Positions 27,671-37,905 of a stretch of 64,000 nucleotides of DNA are shown here, in pieces. How positions within the stretch are numbered: the first letter of the stretch is position 1; every line of letters begins with the position of its first letter. The notes under the pieces are model-generated. The model worked only from the letters and a program-made list of their open reading frames with translations, made no database searches and had not been told where the DNA came from. The translations under genes and the position numbers were made by a program. This DNA comes from Oceanospirillaceae bacterium (GTDB taxonomy: Bacteria > Pseudomonadota > Gammaproteobacteria > Pseudomonadales > Balneatricaceae): the NCBI GenBank assembly GCA_013215445.1, contig JABSRA010000007.1, positions 62,001 to 126,000 of the forward strand, given 5' to 3'.

Positions 27671-28198
27671 TTATGGAGTTATTTGTTGTCGCTGTTGAGT
27701 CGACTCATCGTCCCGTGCGGTTAAAGGCTCCCGCTCTATCGCCAAGTCAGCACTGTCGGTGGCGGTACGCGAGCAATTCAAGCTTAAAGGGGCACAGCCA
27801 ATGAGTGGGTTCTGCGCAATTTTTAACTGCACCTCTTGTAATATTCCCTTGGATAACAACTGGTATCCCTCTCCTTTATTACCCGCTTGTACCACATAAG
27901 TGGTAAGCACATCGGCCTGTATATTCGACTCAATGATATTGACGGTTTTAGGGTAATAATTTTTGGCGGGGATAACCACGACTTGCGTCTCTACTAAGGG
28001 TCTCTTAGTGTCATTGGCAGTCGCGTTGATAATGGCTGTTTTTAGCGGCTCTATAAGACGCGCAGGTTTGACCACCGAGGTTTGATACAGAGATTGACGA
28101 GAGGGGATAAATTCATATTTAAGCGAAAGATCTGCCGCGTACAAATTGATACCAAGCAACAGTGGCAACACACCCAAGCAGGCGTTTAAGCAGCGCAT
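27671..28198 (-). CDS. Unrecognised secreted protein
   Basis: 175 residues with a signal peptide (1-21, ending LYAA). The mature protein is mixed with a predicted beta-rich middle (VETQVVVIPAKNYYP, VLTTYVVQAGNKGEGYQ) and a polar, glutamine-rich tail. Two cysteines near 133 and 140 (GCAPLSLNC) could form a disulfide. I do not recognise the family. It follows sbcB by 33 bp on the same strand and may be co-transcribed. Confidence 0.65.
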   Translation of the reverse strand: MRCLNACLGVLPLLLGINLYAADLSLKYEFIPSRQSLYQTSVVKPARLIEPLKTAIINATANDTKRPLVETQVVVIPAKNYYPKTVNIIESNIQADVLTTYVVQAGNKGEGYQLLSKGILQEVQLKIAQNPLIGCAPLSLNCSRTATDSADLAIEREPLTARDDESTQQRQQITP

Positions 28199-28231
28199 CG
28201 ATAGCCACCAATGTTTTCACATCGGCCCAGG

Positions 28232-29680
28232 TTATTGATCGGCGGGGAAAATAGACTCTGCATAAATAGCTAACTCTTCCAATATTTCTCGGTGATTGGC
28301 ACTTAATTCAGGATCTTGGTATTTTGCATTTAAGATATCGTAAAAAGGCTGCATGGTTAACAACTTTCGATTGTCAGGTTTCAATAGTCTCTCCTGACGA
28401 AATAGCTCCCAACGCTCCGCCTCCTCTGCATCTAAGGTGCTTAGGTAATTACGAGCGCGATAGCGAAACAGCATTTCCTCTAATCTTGGGTCCTGAAAGG
28501 CAACCTCTAAAGTGGCAAGTTCTTCAGGGTGGCACTCTCTGACCAGCTCCATCGCTTTTTTATCGCTCTCATTAAAAAAACCACCACTGTACAACATATG
28601 ATCCGGGTCACCATCAGACTCAAACTGATCATATGAGAATATAGCGGCCAATTTATCGCTTAATCCAGTAAAACTTCGCAGCGTCGCCAAATGAGTACGA
28701 CAAATATTACCCTCGATTTTTAAGCGAAGCGCCTCTTCGCTATTGAGCATATTAGCGGGCGCCAAGATAGGACATTTATTAATGTGCACTTGTTTCAGTG
28801 CAATTTTAGGATCACTACTTTGTCGCTCATCCCAAGGCAAATACATTAACCGGCAGATCTCTTTAGCATCCAAATCGATTAAAGGCGCTGGATCTTCGCG
28901 TAAATCCCAACTGATCACTGCGTTTTTATTGCTCGGATGAATCGCCAGCGGTGCAATGATTGCGATATTGCCAAGTTGACTGGGATAGCGTGATGATACA
29001 TGTAAAACAGGTTTCATGGTCACTACATTCAACTGACTTTGAGCCGCCTGTTTTGATTTGTTAGATAACACAAAATCGAACAGCTTGCGCTGCTTCTCTC
29101 GCACAATACGTGCCATCTCAATCGTGGCGTAAACATCGGCCATGGCATCGTGAGCATTGCTATGTTCAATGCCATTGGCTCTGGCGAGATCCTCAAGTCG
29201 AAAACTGGCCGTGCCATCTTCATAATCCGGCCATTTTATACCCTCGGGACGCAGCGCTCGGGTAAGACGTAACATATCGATAAGATCCCAGCGCGAACAC
29301 TGATTCTGCCACTCTCGGGCGTAGGGGTCAAAAAAGTTGCGGTACAGAGCATACCGGGTAATCTCATCGTCAAAGCGTAAATTATTGTAGCCGACAGTAC
29401 AAGTGCCTGGCACACTCATCAGCGTATTGATCTGCTCGATAAACTGCGCCTCGCAGATACCCTCACGGATTGCCTGCTGTGGCGTTATACCCGTGATTAA
29501 ACAGGCCTCAGGATGAGGAAGAAAATCATCGCTAGGCTGGCAGTAAATCTCTATCGGCTCGCCGATAATATTAAGGTTTTGATCGGTACGGATAGCGGCA
29601 AACTGTAGCGGGCGATCGCGTTTTGGGTCAGCCCCTGATGTCTCGTAGTCATGCCAGAGAAAGGTATGTTCTATGTTCAT
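28232..29680 (-). CDS. sbcB: Exodeoxyribonuclease I
   Basis: 482 residues, similar to E. coli ExoI (475). The DnaQ-like exonuclease domain opens with FLWHDYETSGADP (Asp and Glu metal ligands near residue 11) and ends with NAHDAMADVYATIEMARIV (catalytic His and Asp). The SH3-like and helical C-terminal domains follow, with FRYRARNYL near 400. It digests single-stranded DNA 3' to 5' in recombination and mismatch repair. Confidence 0.95.
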   Translation of the reverse strand: MNIEHTFLWHDYETSGADPKRDRPLQFAAIRTDQNLNIIGEPIEIYCQPSDDFLPHPEACLITGITPQQAIREGICEAQFIEQINTLMSVPGTCTVGYNNLRFDDEITRYALYRNFFDPYAREWQNQCSRWDLIDMLRLTRALRPEGIKWPDYEDGTASFRLEDLARANGIEHSNAHDAMADVYATIEMARIVREKQRKLFDFVLSNKSKQAAQSQLNVVTMKPVLHVSSRYPSQLGNIAIIAPLAIHPSNKNAVISWDLREDPAPLIDLDAKEICRLMYLPWDERQSSDPKIALKQVHINKCPILAPANMLNSEEALRLKIEGNICRTHLATLRSFTGLSDKLAAIFSYDQFESDGDPDHMLYSGGFFNESDKKAMELVRECHPEELATLEVAFQDPRLEEMLFRYRARNYLSTLDAEEAERWELFRQERLLKPDNRKLLTMQPFYDILNAKYQDPELSANHREILEELAIYAESIFPADQ

Positions 29681-29769
29681 TGATAGTTTCTTAATCTAAA
29701 GTTAAACGATAAATGTCAAAGTAATACTCTGCCAAAACCCATTGAGGTATGACCAAAATGGCAAGGTAG

Positions 29770-30513
29770 CTACCCGTTAGCAATATTCTGTTCAATGGCA
29801 CGCAGAGCATCCATCGGCGATGCAGCCCTAGTGATAGGCCTGCCTATCACTAGGTAATTACTGCCTAGTTCCAGCGCCTCACGCGGTGTCATAATTCTCT
29901 GTTGGTCATCACTACTATCTGAGGCAAGACGAATTCCTGGGGTTACCAACGCAAAATCACTGGCGATGGTCTGCCTTAAAAGCGCAACTTCTTGAGCGGA
30001 GCACACCACACCGTCCAACCCACATTGTTGCGTCAGTTCTGCCAATTTCTTCACCTGTAATTGCGGATCTATATCTAAGCCAATTTCTGCCAGATCGCAA
30101 CGCGCCATGCTGGTCAGTACAGTGACAGCAATTAACAAGGTGCGATGTCCCGCTATTTTGTCAAGTTCACTACGCGCGGACTCCATCATCTTTCGACCGC
30201 CACTAGCATGTACATTCACCATCCACACATTCTGCTCAGCCGCAGCACGGACCGCTTTGGCCACAGTGTTGGGGATGTCATGGAACTTCAAATCGAGAAA
30301 TATATCAAAGCCTTGGGCGTGGAGTGATTCTAAAATTTTCGGCCCGGCTCGAGTGAACAATTCTTTACCCACTTTAACCCGACATCTGCTGGGATCTAAT
30401 TGGTCCGCCATCGCCATGGCCTGTTCTAGACTTGGGTAATCTAGAGCGACGACTATCGGTTTATCAGTTGTGGAGCACGTAGAATCAAGTTTCGACGAAG
30501 TTTGGCTGAGCAT
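29770..30513 (-). CDS. pyrF: Orotidine 5'-phosphate decarboxylase
   Basis: 247 residues. Catalytic [11 protein letters not shown] (Lys and Asp network) lies near 75, VALDYPS near 22, and the phosphate-binding TPGIR and VIGRPIT near the C-terminus. It makes UMP. An N-terminal extension of about 15 polar residues precedes the core. It follows lapA on the same strand after a 638-bp gap, whereas in many relatives lapB lies between them. Confidence 0.95.
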   Translation of the reverse strand: MLSQTSSKLDSTCSTTDKPIVVALDYPSLEQAMAMADQLDPSRCRVKVGKELFTRAGPKILESLHAQGFDIFLDLKFHDIPNTVAKAVRAAAEQNVWMVNVHASGGRKMMESARSELDKIAGHRTLLIAVTVLTSMARCDLAEIGLDIDPQLQVKKLAELTQQCGLDGVVCSAQEVALLRQTIASDFALVTPGIRLASDSSDDQQRIMTPREALELGSNYLVIGRPITRAASPMDALRAIEQNIANG

Positions 30514-30689
30514 TTATTCCCCTTATTCATAGACTATTTTTAGCCATTTAATTCTACAGTATCTACAGGAAATTTAAATATTAAATAGTGGCTAGCTAGG
30601 CGAAACTCATGCTCTGAAAAACATAGAGTTGCCGCTAAACATTTAATCCTAATATTGTATGTTATGCCGTGTTGTTAATATCACTAGCG

Positions 30690-30795
30690 GTTTTTAGAGG
30701 ACTTTTTTCGAGTGAACCCCGAGCTGGTATGGTGAAAAACAGCCGGTAACAACAAGCGCTAATTAGCGCACCCGCCATGGGGTGCAAAATTCGAG
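30690..30795. repeat. Dispersed intergenic element, copy A
   Basis: Shares ordered blocks with 46082-46198: GTTTTTAGAGG then TTTTTTCGA, AAAACAG, GTAA-A-CAAG, CGCTA and TGCAAAATTCGAG (12 of 13 with copy B), separated by short variable stretches. The collinearity over about 110 bp suggests one ancestral sequence. The function is unknown. Confidence 0.45.
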
Positions 30796-30891
30796 TTAGC
30801 TGCTAGCCTGTAGAAAAAACCTAATGCTAAAGTAGACCGTAGTGAAAACAATCACGATTGGCTGAATCCGTAGTTTCAAAGTGAATAATGC

Positions 30892-31062
30892 GTGAAAAAT
30901 TTTGATTCTACAGTAGGAGTGAAAATATTAGAGGCAGCCATAGATTCGTTGGTTAATTATACAACCGAATTACAATCAATAACTTACGAAATTTTACGCA
31001 GTGAAGTTACTGATTCAAGTATAGATCAAGATAGGCTGTTCAGTGTAGGTAAAACAAGTTAA
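30892..31062 (+). CDS. Possible small protein ORF, 56 residues
   Basis: A GTG-started ORF opposite to its neighbours. It encodes an amphipathic, probably helical peptide (VKILEAAIDSLVNYTTELQ, then YEILRSEV) ending in a polar tail. There is no convincing ribosome site. It could be a small gene, a remnant or chance. No family is recognised. Confidence 0.2.
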   Translation: MKNFDSTVGVKILEAAIDSLVNYTTELQSITYEILRSEVTDSSIDQDRLFSVGKTS

Positions 31063-31151
31063 CCGCTGCTAAATTTTTTCATAGCATGACCCCATCGAAC
31101 TTTTTTAACGCACTGCTAGCGAGCGTTGCTAAGCTAAAAATGGGGCTTCAA

Positions 31152-31445
31152 CTACACAGCTTTAGAGCGATACCGATCAAGTTCTTTACTGACGGCTTGA
31201 ACTTTCCTTCTCGATAACGATAATTTAGTTTTAAGCCCCAGTAACGCCATGCTACTTAACAGTGAGCCCAAAAGACCACCGAGTACAAAAAAGGCTATTA
31301 ACCACAGGGATAAACTAGCCTCCGGAAGCTGTATAAAAATAAGATCTATACTAACTTTCGCTGTGTTATGAATGGTGAACATAATGCCCACAAAACCTAT
31401 GACGATACAAATTGTCAATATTATTAACATTTTTATCCAACGCAC
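31152..31445 (-). CDS. lapA: LapA-family inner-membrane protein (DUF1049)
   Basis: 97 residues with two membrane helices (about 6-26 and 44-66), the HNTAKVSIDLIF segment between them and a basic, coiled C-terminus. E. coli LapA (YciS) works with LapB to control LpxC turnover and lipopolysaccharide supply. The start is GTG at 31445 with AAGGAA 7 bp upstream. It follows ihfB by 29 bp as in other gammaproteobacteria, but its usual partner lapB is absent here. Confidence 0.88.
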   Translation of the reverse strand: MRWIKMLIILTICIVIGFVGIMFTIHNTAKVSIDLIFIQLPEASLSLWLIAFFVLGGLLGSLLSSMALLGLKTKLSLSRRKVQAVSKELDRYRSKAV

Positions 31446-31474
31446 AGCTTATTTCCTTATCGTTAACATTAAAC

Positions 31475-31768
31475 TTATTTTTTCCCTATGCTGGCATTCA
31501 CTTGTTCACGAAGCTCTTTACCTGGCTTGAAGTGAGGAACGTATTTTTCAGACAGCGCCACCGACTCACCTGTTTTAGGGTTGCGCCCAATGCGAGGTGC
31601 ACGATAATGCAATGAAAAGCTACCAAAGCCACGCACTTCAATGCGGCCACCGTTAGATAGAGATTCTGTCATGTGATCTAACATTGTTTTGGCTGCTGCT
31701 TCAACATCACGCACTGATAGCTCAGGGTGCTTGTCAATTAACAATTCGATCAATTCTGATTTCGTCAT
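31475..31768 (-). CDS. ihfB: Integration host factor, beta subunit
   Basis: 97 residues, a typical HU/IHF fold. The DNA-intercalating proline loop [13 protein letters not shown] lies near residues 56-68; the N-terminus [10 protein letters not shown] and [10 protein letters not shown] are family hallmarks. With IhfA it bends DNA at specific sites. It follows rpsA, the conserved arrangement. Confidence 0.97.
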   Translation of the reverse strand: MTKSELIELLIDKHPELSVRDVEAAAKTMLDHMTESLSNGGRIEVRGFGSFSLHYRAPRIGRNPKTGESVALSEKYVPHFKPGKELREQVNASIGKK

Positions 31769-31948
31769 TTATGCTCTCCTAGAGGTCCTGTCTCTCTATA
31801 CTTTGATTCTTAAGTCTATTCTAAGGTAAAAACAAAACAAAAACTTCAAAAGCGTGGCAAAAAACAGTCAAAAATATGATTTTTTCATATTTAATTATGC
31901 CTCACCATTCTTTATGCACTATCTTGTCGTTTTTGTCACTTGAGCTCT

Positions 31949-33631
31949 TTATTTATCTTTTTTTTCCAGCTGGGCTTTAATTAAATCGCCAATAGTGGTC
32001 GGCGCTAAATCTTTAGCCACTTTATTTTTAACAGAATCAAGTGCCTCCTGTTCTTGCCTTTGTTCTAGATGTTTTATGGATACTAGAATTCTGCGATTTT
32101 TACTATCAATCTGATAGATCATCACCTCAATTTCCTGACCCTTGCGTATTACTGAGCTTAAATCATCTATTCTGTCCCGAGAGGCATCAGCGCGCTTTAA
32201 CACTCCTTGAACGCCTTCCGCTAAATCTACAATGGCCTGATTTTGTTCAACTTCTGCAACTGATACAGTTACTATAGCTCCTTTTTTATAGATTGTAGTA
32301 TACTTGCTAAAATCATCACCATTTAACTGCTTAATACTTAAAGCAATCCGCTCTTTTTCTATATCTACGGAGAGTAAAACTGTCTCTATTTCATCGCCTT
32401 TACGGTATACCTTTACCGCCTCACTACCCGCTTTATCCCACGAGATATCCGACAGATGAACTAGACCATCAACCCCCTCACCGACAGAGACAAACAGCCC
32501 AAAATCGGTGATGGAGCGAATTTTGCCACTTATTTTATCACCCGCTTTATGTTTAGCAGAAAAACTCTGCCACGGGTTCTGCTGGCACTGTTTCATCCCC
32601 AGTGAAATCCGCCGATTGTTGGCATCAATGTCCAAGATCATCACTTGGATCTCCTCGCCTAAAGTCACTACTTTTGAGGGGTGGATATTTCGATTAGTCC
32701 AATCCATTTCAGAGACGTGCACTAGGCCTTCAACACCTTCTACGAGCTGTGCAAAACAGCCATAATCGGTCAAATTTGTCACAATTGCAGTCGTTTGCTC
32801 ACCCACTTGCAGCTTTTGAGTTTCTGTAGACCAAGGATCGGGAGTAAGTTGCTTCAGGCCGAGGGATACTCTGGATTTTTCACGGTCAAATTTTAAAATT
32901 TTGACGTCTATTTCGTCGCCGAGACTTAAGATAACAGAGGGGTGTTTCACCCGCTTCCAGGCAATGTCAGTAATATGTAGCAGGCCGTCTAACCCACCTA
33001 AATCAACAAAAGCACCATAGTCGGTAATGTTTTTAACGATCCCTTTGATGACTTGTCCCTGATCTAAAGTGCCTAATAGTTGTTCTCGTACAGCGGAGTT
33101 TTGTTCTTCAAGTACTGCTCGTCGAGAGAGCACCACGTTATTTTTCTTGATATCTAGTTTTACTAATTTGAATTCAAGCGGACAACCTTCCAAGTGTGAG
33201 GTATCACGTAGAGGGTGCATATCGAGTAAAGATCCTGGCAGAAATCCTTGTAAAGAACCTACATTAACCGTAAAACCACCTCTCACCTTACCGACAATCA
33301 CACCTTCAATAATGTCTCCCTTTTCAAAAGCGGTCTCTAGCACTAGCCATGCTTCAGCACGTTTTGCTTTTTCTCGAGAGAGTTGAGTTGCCCCAAAGCC
33401 ATCTTCCACTGATTCTAAGGCGACTTTAACCACATCACCTATCTTGACACTCAACTCGCCATTATCATCTATAAATTGATTGCGCGGTATAATGCCTTCA
33501 GACTTAAGGTTGGCGTTAACAATAATAAAGTCGGGTTCAATGCCAATAACGGTAGCAGTTACTATGGCACCTGGGGTCATATTCAGATCTTGTAAGCTTT
33601 CAGCAAACAAATCGGCGAAGTTCTCACTCAT
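31949..33631 (-). CDS. rpsA: 30S ribosomal protein S1
   Basis: 560 residues (E. coli 557). Six S1 repeats can be traced; the best show GAFVDLGGLDGLLHITDI, GCFAQLVEGVEGLVHVSEM and GLFVSVGEGVDGLVHLSDI. It binds mRNA on the small ribosomal subunit. The ATG at 33631 with AAGGA upstream is preferred over the TTG two codons earlier. It lies 138 bp downstream of cmk, with a hairpin in the gap. Confidence 0.97.
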   Translation of the reverse strand: MSENFADLFAESLQDLNMTPGAIVTATVIGIEPDFIIVNANLKSEGIIPRNQFIDDNGELSVKIGDVVKVALESVEDGFGATQLSREKAKRAEAWLVLETAFEKGDIIEGVIVGKVRGGFTVNVGSLQGFLPGSLLDMHPLRDTSHLEGCPLEFKLVKLDIKKNNVVLSRRAVLEEQNSAVREQLLGTLDQGQVIKGIVKNITDYGAFVDLGGLDGLLHITDIAWKRVKHPSVILSLGDEIDVKILKFDREKSRVSLGLKQLTPDPWSTETQKLQVGEQTTAIVTNLTDYGCFAQLVEGVEGLVHVSEMDWTNRNIHPSKVVTLGEEIQVMILDIDANNRRISLGMKQCQQNPWQSFSAKHKAGDKISGKIRSITDFGLFVSVGEGVDGLVHLSDISWDKAGSEAVKVYRKGDEIETVLLSVDIEKERIALSIKQLNGDDFSKYTTIYKKGAIVTVSVAEVEQNQAIVDLAEGVQGVLKRADASRDRIDDLSSVIRKGQEIEVMIYQIDSKNRRILVSIKHLEQRQEQEALDSVKNKVAKDLAPTTIGDLIKAQLEKKDK

Positions 33632-33725
33632 ATTCAATCATCCTTGTTGACTTAGAGGTAGCGGGAGTGAACTTCCTAAGAATTTATCTTAAAATGACTG
33701 CAAAATTGTATACGGTCATTTAATA

Positions 33726-33752
33726 CCCCGCTCAGAGCTAAAAAAAGCGGGG
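33726..33752 (-). terminator. Hairpin between cmk and rpsA
   Basis: A 7-bp stem, CCCCGCT/AGCGGGG, encloses a loop containing an A/T run. No T-tract follows on the minus strand. It may act as an attenuator or processing site, since S1 needs separate, high expression. Confidence 0.4.
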
Positions 33753-33769
33753 AATTGTCACTTTTTCCC

Positions 33770-34471
33770 TTAGCGCAACCCTTTATGTCGTGCCTCTTCT
33801 AGGACTATTTCCAGCACCTGATCGATTGATAAACTTGTCGAATCAAGTACCAGAGCTTGCTCAGCAGGCCTTAGAGGAGCGACTGCACGTTGCATATCCC
33901 TCTCGTCTCGTTGTTTCAAATCAGCTAATATCACTTCAAGGCTAGCATCCAGCCCCTTATTTATCAACTGCTTATATCTTCGAGATGCACGTTCCTCGAC
34001 ACTCGCATCTAAATAGACTTTCAATTGCGCCTCGGGGAACACCACTGTCCCCATATCACGGCCATCTGCTATCAACCCAGGCGCTTGAGCGAACTCCTTC
34101 TGCCTATCTAAAAGCGCTCTCCTGACTCCGGGGATTGCCGCGATAATAGACGCGACTGATCCCGTCTCCTCCAATCGCAACTCTTTAGTAACAGACTCAC
34201 CTTCTAAGATAACCTGTATTTCGCCCTCTCCGGGTTGCACCACAAACTGCACATCTAAATGTGCCGCCAATACCTGCAGGGCATCTTCATCATCTACTGC
34301 AACCCCATGGTGTTTTGCCGCGAGGGCCGTCAAGCGATATAAAGCCCCACTGTCTAGTAGATTCCAGCCAAGCTTAGCGGCTAAAAGCTTGCAAATCGTC
34401 CCCTTACCCGAACCACTGGGACCATCAACCGTAATCACTGGGTTGACTAATTCACCTTTATGCTGAGACAT
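33770..34471 (-). CDS. cmk: Cytidylate kinase
   Basis: 233 residues. The P-loop GPSGSGKGT lies near residue 18, and [14 protein letters not shown] and RDERDMQR are CMP-binding elements. It phosphorylates CMP and dCMP. The start has GGAGACGA upstream and overlaps the tyrA-aroA end by 14 bp, so translation is coupled. Confidence 0.96.
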   Translation of the reverse strand: MSQHKGELVNPVITVDGPSGSGKGTICKLLAAKLGWNLLDSGALYRLTALAAKHHGVAVDDEDALQVLAAHLDVQFVVQPGEGEIQVILEGESVTKELRLEETGSVASIIAAIPGVRRALLDRQKEFAQAPGLIADGRDMGTVVFPEAQLKVYLDASVEERASRRYKQLINKGLDASLEVILADLKQRDERDMQRAVAPLRPAEQALVLDSTSLSIDQVLEIVLEEARHKGLR

Positions 34472-36731
34472 TCGTCTCCTCCTTTCTTATTCTGAGCCCA
34501 GTTAGCACTGAGTTTTCTACAAATTCTGGGAAAGATGCGTTCACACCCGTACACTTTTTAATACTAATTGTAGCGGTTGAATTTGCGCCTGCAATAGCAA
34601 ACGCCATCGCCGTTCTGTGGTCTCCTTGACTATCCACGGTACCTCCTTTAATTTCACCTCCGACAATCACCACACCTTCTACTTTTTCTTCTATATTGAC
34701 ACCTAATTTCCTCAAGCCTGATACCATCACTGCTATCCGATCACTCTCTTTATGCCGCAACTCCTGTAAGCCATTTATCTCTGTCGTGCCCTGTGCGTAA
34801 CTAGCGGCGACAAATATAACCGGAAATTCGTCTATCGCTGTCGATATATGCTCCCTGGGGATCTCTATGGCTTGTAGGTGACTATGCTCTACCCGAATAT
34901 CTGCAATGGCCTCTCCCTGAACGATACGCTCATTGCTGAGCACTATATCCGCCCCCATCAGCTTGAGAATATGCAGTAGCCCAAGGCGCGTCGGATTAAC
35001 GCCAATATTTTTTAGCTGTAATTTCGCCCCGGGACAAATGATAGCCGCGACAATGTAGAAAGCCGCAGAGGAGAAATCCCCTGGGATCTCTAACTCAAGT
35101 GCACGCAGCCCACCTTCAGGGTTAAGGCGAATCACCCCCCCTTGCGTGCTCACATCAACGCCCATACTAGACATCAATAATTCGGTATGATCTCTGGTTG
35201 ATGCAAACTGGGTAATTGAACTGATCCCATCCGCATACAGAGCGGCCAGCAAGATAGCAGATTTAACTTGGGCACTGGCGATAGGCATCGAATAATCAAT
35301 CGCAGTGAGCTTTTTACCCCCCGTTATGTAGATGGGGGCCCCACCATTAGTGGTGTTGATTGCTGCGCCCATCTGCCGCAGAGGCGCTGCGACCCGCTCC
35401 ATCGGCCTTGCACTCAAAGATGCATCGCCAACCAGTACCGTCGAAAAATCTTGTGCGGCTAACAGCCCCATTAACAACCGCATAGAAGTAGCAGAATTGC
35501 CTAAATTCAGCACCCCTTTCGGTGGACACAAACCATGTTTACCCACCCCAAATATTTTTATCCTGCCCTTATGCGGCCCCTCTATTACCACCCCCATCGC
35601 TCGAAAAGCTTGGATTGTGACCAAACTATCTTCACTGTGCAAAAAACCACTAATAGTGGAAACTCCATCGGCTAATGCGGCCAAAAACACCGCACGGTGG
35701 GAAATAGACTTATCGCCTGGCACCTGAGCCTCTCCCTTGAGCATTGATCCGGGATCGACAAAAAAGCGGATATCTTTATTTTTGCTGGTCGCTGCATAAG
35801 CGGTGCCTTCCAACATTTTCCCAAAGTGTTCACGTGCCGCCTTGGCCCGGGTAAAGATAGCTTTTATACGCTGTTCATCCTCGGTTTCGATAGCAACCCT
35901 TAAGGTATTTAAGCCATCGGTAAACGTTTCAAGCTGGGCTAATATCGCCTGTTTATTGGCACTGCAAACATCACTCCACATGGTTGGGTCTGAAGCGGCG
36001 ATGCGGGTAAAGTCACGAAAACCTCCTGCGGCGTAACGAAAAATATCTAAACTGCTTGACTCTTTGGCTAGAGAATCAACCAGTGAGAACGCCAACAAAT
36101 GTGGAAGATGACTGGTCGCTGCCAATACTTGATCATGTTTCTCAACGTCCATTTGTAACACTTCTGCGCCGGTGCTTTGCCACAACCTAGCAATCATTAA
36201 GGTAGCCGATTTTGACGTATTGCAGTGCTCGGTGATAATCACCTTTCGCCCGGCAAACAATTGACTATCAGCCGCTTGCACACCACTTTTTTCTGACCCG
36301 GCGATAGGGTGTGCCGGAATAAAGTTTTCAGGCACAGCGCCAAAGACTGCTTTGGCGGCTTCAATTACACTGCCCTTGGTGCTTCCCACATCACTGATAA
36401 TCATGGCACTGTGCAAATGGGGCTTGATCAGCTCAAAAACACTCGCTGTCGCCTTTACCGGTACCGCCAGAATAATGATATCGGCCCCGACCATCGCCTT
36501 GGCGATGTCTGAATAACCGCTATCGATAACCCCCAGGCGAACCCCTGTCTCTAGGGCTTGCACATCGCTATCATAAGCGCATATCGATCGGGCAAAACCA
36601 ACCTCTTTCAGCGATTTTGCCAACGATCCACCAATCATCCCCAAACCGATGATCAAAATTTTCTGCACCATAAAAAACTCACTGGCAGGAGCAGTCAATC
36701 TAGCTGATAATTTTTCTACTGATTTGGACAT
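34458..36731 (-). CDS. tyrA-aroA: Fused prephenate dehydrogenase / EPSP synthase (TyrA-AroA)
   Basis: 757 residues. The TyrA part (about 25-310) has the dinucleotide fold [16 protein letters not shown] and [10 protein letters not shown]. The AroA part (about 320-757) has [42 protein letters not shown] and RHKESDRI. The fusion is known in Pseudomonas and Acinetobacter and joins tyrosine synthesis to the sixth shikimate step. In AroA the usual LGNAGT segment reads LGNSATSMR: Ala replaces the Gly equivalent to E. coli Gly96, as in naturally glyphosate-insensitive class II enzymes. The exact start is uncertain; ATG 36731 is used, ATG 36671 (MVQKILIIG) is possible. Confidence 0.93.
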   Translation of the reverse strand: MSKSVEKLSARLTAPASEFFMVQKILIIGLGMIGGSLAKSLKEVGFARSICAYDSDVQALETGVRLGVIDSGYSDIAKAMVGADIIILAVPVKATASVFELIKPHLHSAMIISDVGSTKGSVIEAAKAVFGAVPENFIPAHPIAGSEKSGVQAADSQLFAGRKVIITEHCNTSKSATLMIARLWQSTGAEVLQMDVEKHDQVLAATSHLPHLLAFSLVDSLAKESSSLDIFRYAAGGFRDFTRIAASDPTMWSDVCSANKQAILAQLETFTDGLNTLRVAIETEDEQRIKAIFTRAKAAREHFGKMLEGTAYAATSKNKDIRFFVDPGSMLKGEAQVPGDKSISHRAVFLAALADGVSTISGFLHSEDSLVTIQAFRAMGVVIEGPHKGRIKIFGVGKHGLCPPKGVLNLGNSATSMRLLMGLLAAQDFSTVLVGDASLSARPMERVAAPLRQMGAAINTTNGGAPIYITGGKKLTAIDYSMPIASAQVKSAILLAALYADGISSITQFASTRDHTELLMSSMGVDVSTQGGVIRLNPEGGLRALELEIPGDFSSAAFYIVAAIICPGAKLQLKNIGVNPTRLGLLHILKLMGADIVLSNERIVQGEAIADIRVEHSHLQAIEIPREHISTAIDEFPVIFVAASYAQGTTEINGLQELRHKESDRIAVMVSGLRKLGVNIEEKVEGVVIVGGEIKGGTVDSQGDHRTAMAFAIAGANSTATISIKKCTGVNASFPEFVENSVLTGLRIRKEETNVSA

Positions 36732-36763
36732 ATTCACTCTATTTATAAATCAACGTCTACGGA

Positions 36764-37864
36764 TTAAAGTACGGCTCGCGGGTAGGAGCCTAACATTTTA
36801 ATTTCGACGCTATTTTGCGATAGTTGCTTTAATATTGATTGGATTTTTTGATCACTCTGATGTCCTTCAAAATCAATATAGAAAACGGAACGACTGGAAC
36901 CTAGCGCACTGCCTCCGGTAAAAGTATCTATCCTACTGATACTTATTTGATTTTCTCTAAAAGGTGTTAAGAGCGAATACAAAGCACCCGGCTTATCCAA
37001 TGTCGCCACCAGCACCGTGGTTTTATCCAGCCCTGAGGGGGCAATTTCCTGTCTACCTAAAATTAAAAATCTAGCCTTATGCTGGTCATCACAACTGATA
37101 TTTTGTGCGACCAAGTGCCAGCGATGATTGGTAACTCCATCACCGGCTATAATCACCGCACCCTCTTCATCGGCGATGTTCTGCATCACTTGTTCCAGTG
37201 AGGCGACAGTGCTTCTCGCGGCACTCGCACAGTGCTGATCTAACCATCGACTACACTGAGAGAGCGTTTCAGATAACGCATAGACGGTTTTCACTTCACT
37301 GAGGGGAATCACTTTATCACTGAATAAATGCAACTTTATAGACAGCTCCACTTCACCGCAAATGGTCAGCGAATAACGTTTCAATAAATCTAAGGTGCCT
37401 GTGGCAATACCCTGACTGCTGTTCTCGATGGGAACAATGCCATAGTTGACCACCGAATTTTCCACATCTTTAAACACTTGATCCAATGAGTTCACTGCAA
37501 TCGTATCGGCCGACACCCCAAAATGCTTGTGCGAAGCCAGCTGAGCGAATGCGCCAGCCGGTCCTAAATAGGCAATTTGCAACGGTTTTTCATGTGCCAA
37601 ACAGACAGACATGACCTCGCGAAACAAATGCGCTACCGCTTTATCTTCCAGAGGGCCCTGATTGCGATCCATCACTTTTCTCAGTACCTGGGCCTCGCGC
37701 TCGGGGCGATAGAAAACAGCATCTTCGACCCCCTGATACTTTTCTTTAACCTCGGCAACCCGCTGCGCGCAGCGGGCACGCTGATTAAACAACTGATGTA
37801 AATTTTGATCTATTGCATCGATTTCTTGGCGAAGCTTCTGTAATTCTTGTTCTTGGACTGTCAT
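36764..37864 (-). CDS. pheA: Chorismate mutase / prephenate dehydratase (P-protein) with altered motifs
   Basis: 366 residues. The AroQ mutase domain (1-90) looks intact: LRQEIDAID, NQRARCAQRV, EVKEK and FYRPEREAQVL. The dehydratase domain (about 95-275) has YLGPAGAFAQLA and PIENSSQGIATGTLDLL, but the catalytic Thr-Arg-Phe motif reads HKARF: Ala264 replaces the threonine. The ACT domain has GALY but lacks the phenylalanine-sensing ESRP/ETRP; it reads RIDTFTGG. Mutase activity should remain, while dehydratase activity and feedback control are doubtful. AGGTG precedes ATG 37864. It follows serC in the conserved order. Confidence 0.92.
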   Translation of the reverse strand: MTVQEQELQKLRQEIDAIDQNLHQLFNQRARCAQRVAEVKEKYQGVEDAVFYRPEREAQVLRKVMDRNQGPLEDKAVAHLFREVMSVCLAHEKPLQIAYLGPAGAFAQLASHKHFGVSADTIAVNSLDQVFKDVENSVVNYGIVPIENSSQGIATGTLDLLKRYSLTICGEVELSIKLHLFSDKVIPLSEVKTVYALSETLSQCSRWLDQHCASAARSTVASLEQVMQNIADEEGAVIIAGDGVTNHRWHLVAQNISCDDQHKARFLILGRQEIAPSGLDKTTVLVATLDKPGALYSLLTPFRENQISISRIDTFTGGSALGSSRSVFYIDFEGHQSDQKIQSILKQLSQNSVEIKMLGSYPRAVL

Positions 37865-37905
37865 AAAACACCTAAAATCAGTCAATTATGCAAAGTTGTG
37901 CCTTT

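Larger units (their letters stand above)
30514..31151. other. Gap between lapA and pyrF where lapB is usually found
   Basis: 638 bp with no trace of lapB that I can detect, in particular no CxxC rubredoxin-like end. It contains the dispersed element copy at 30690-30795 and a small plus-strand ORF at 30892-31062. The pyrF promoter must lie at its left end. Confidence 0.5.
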
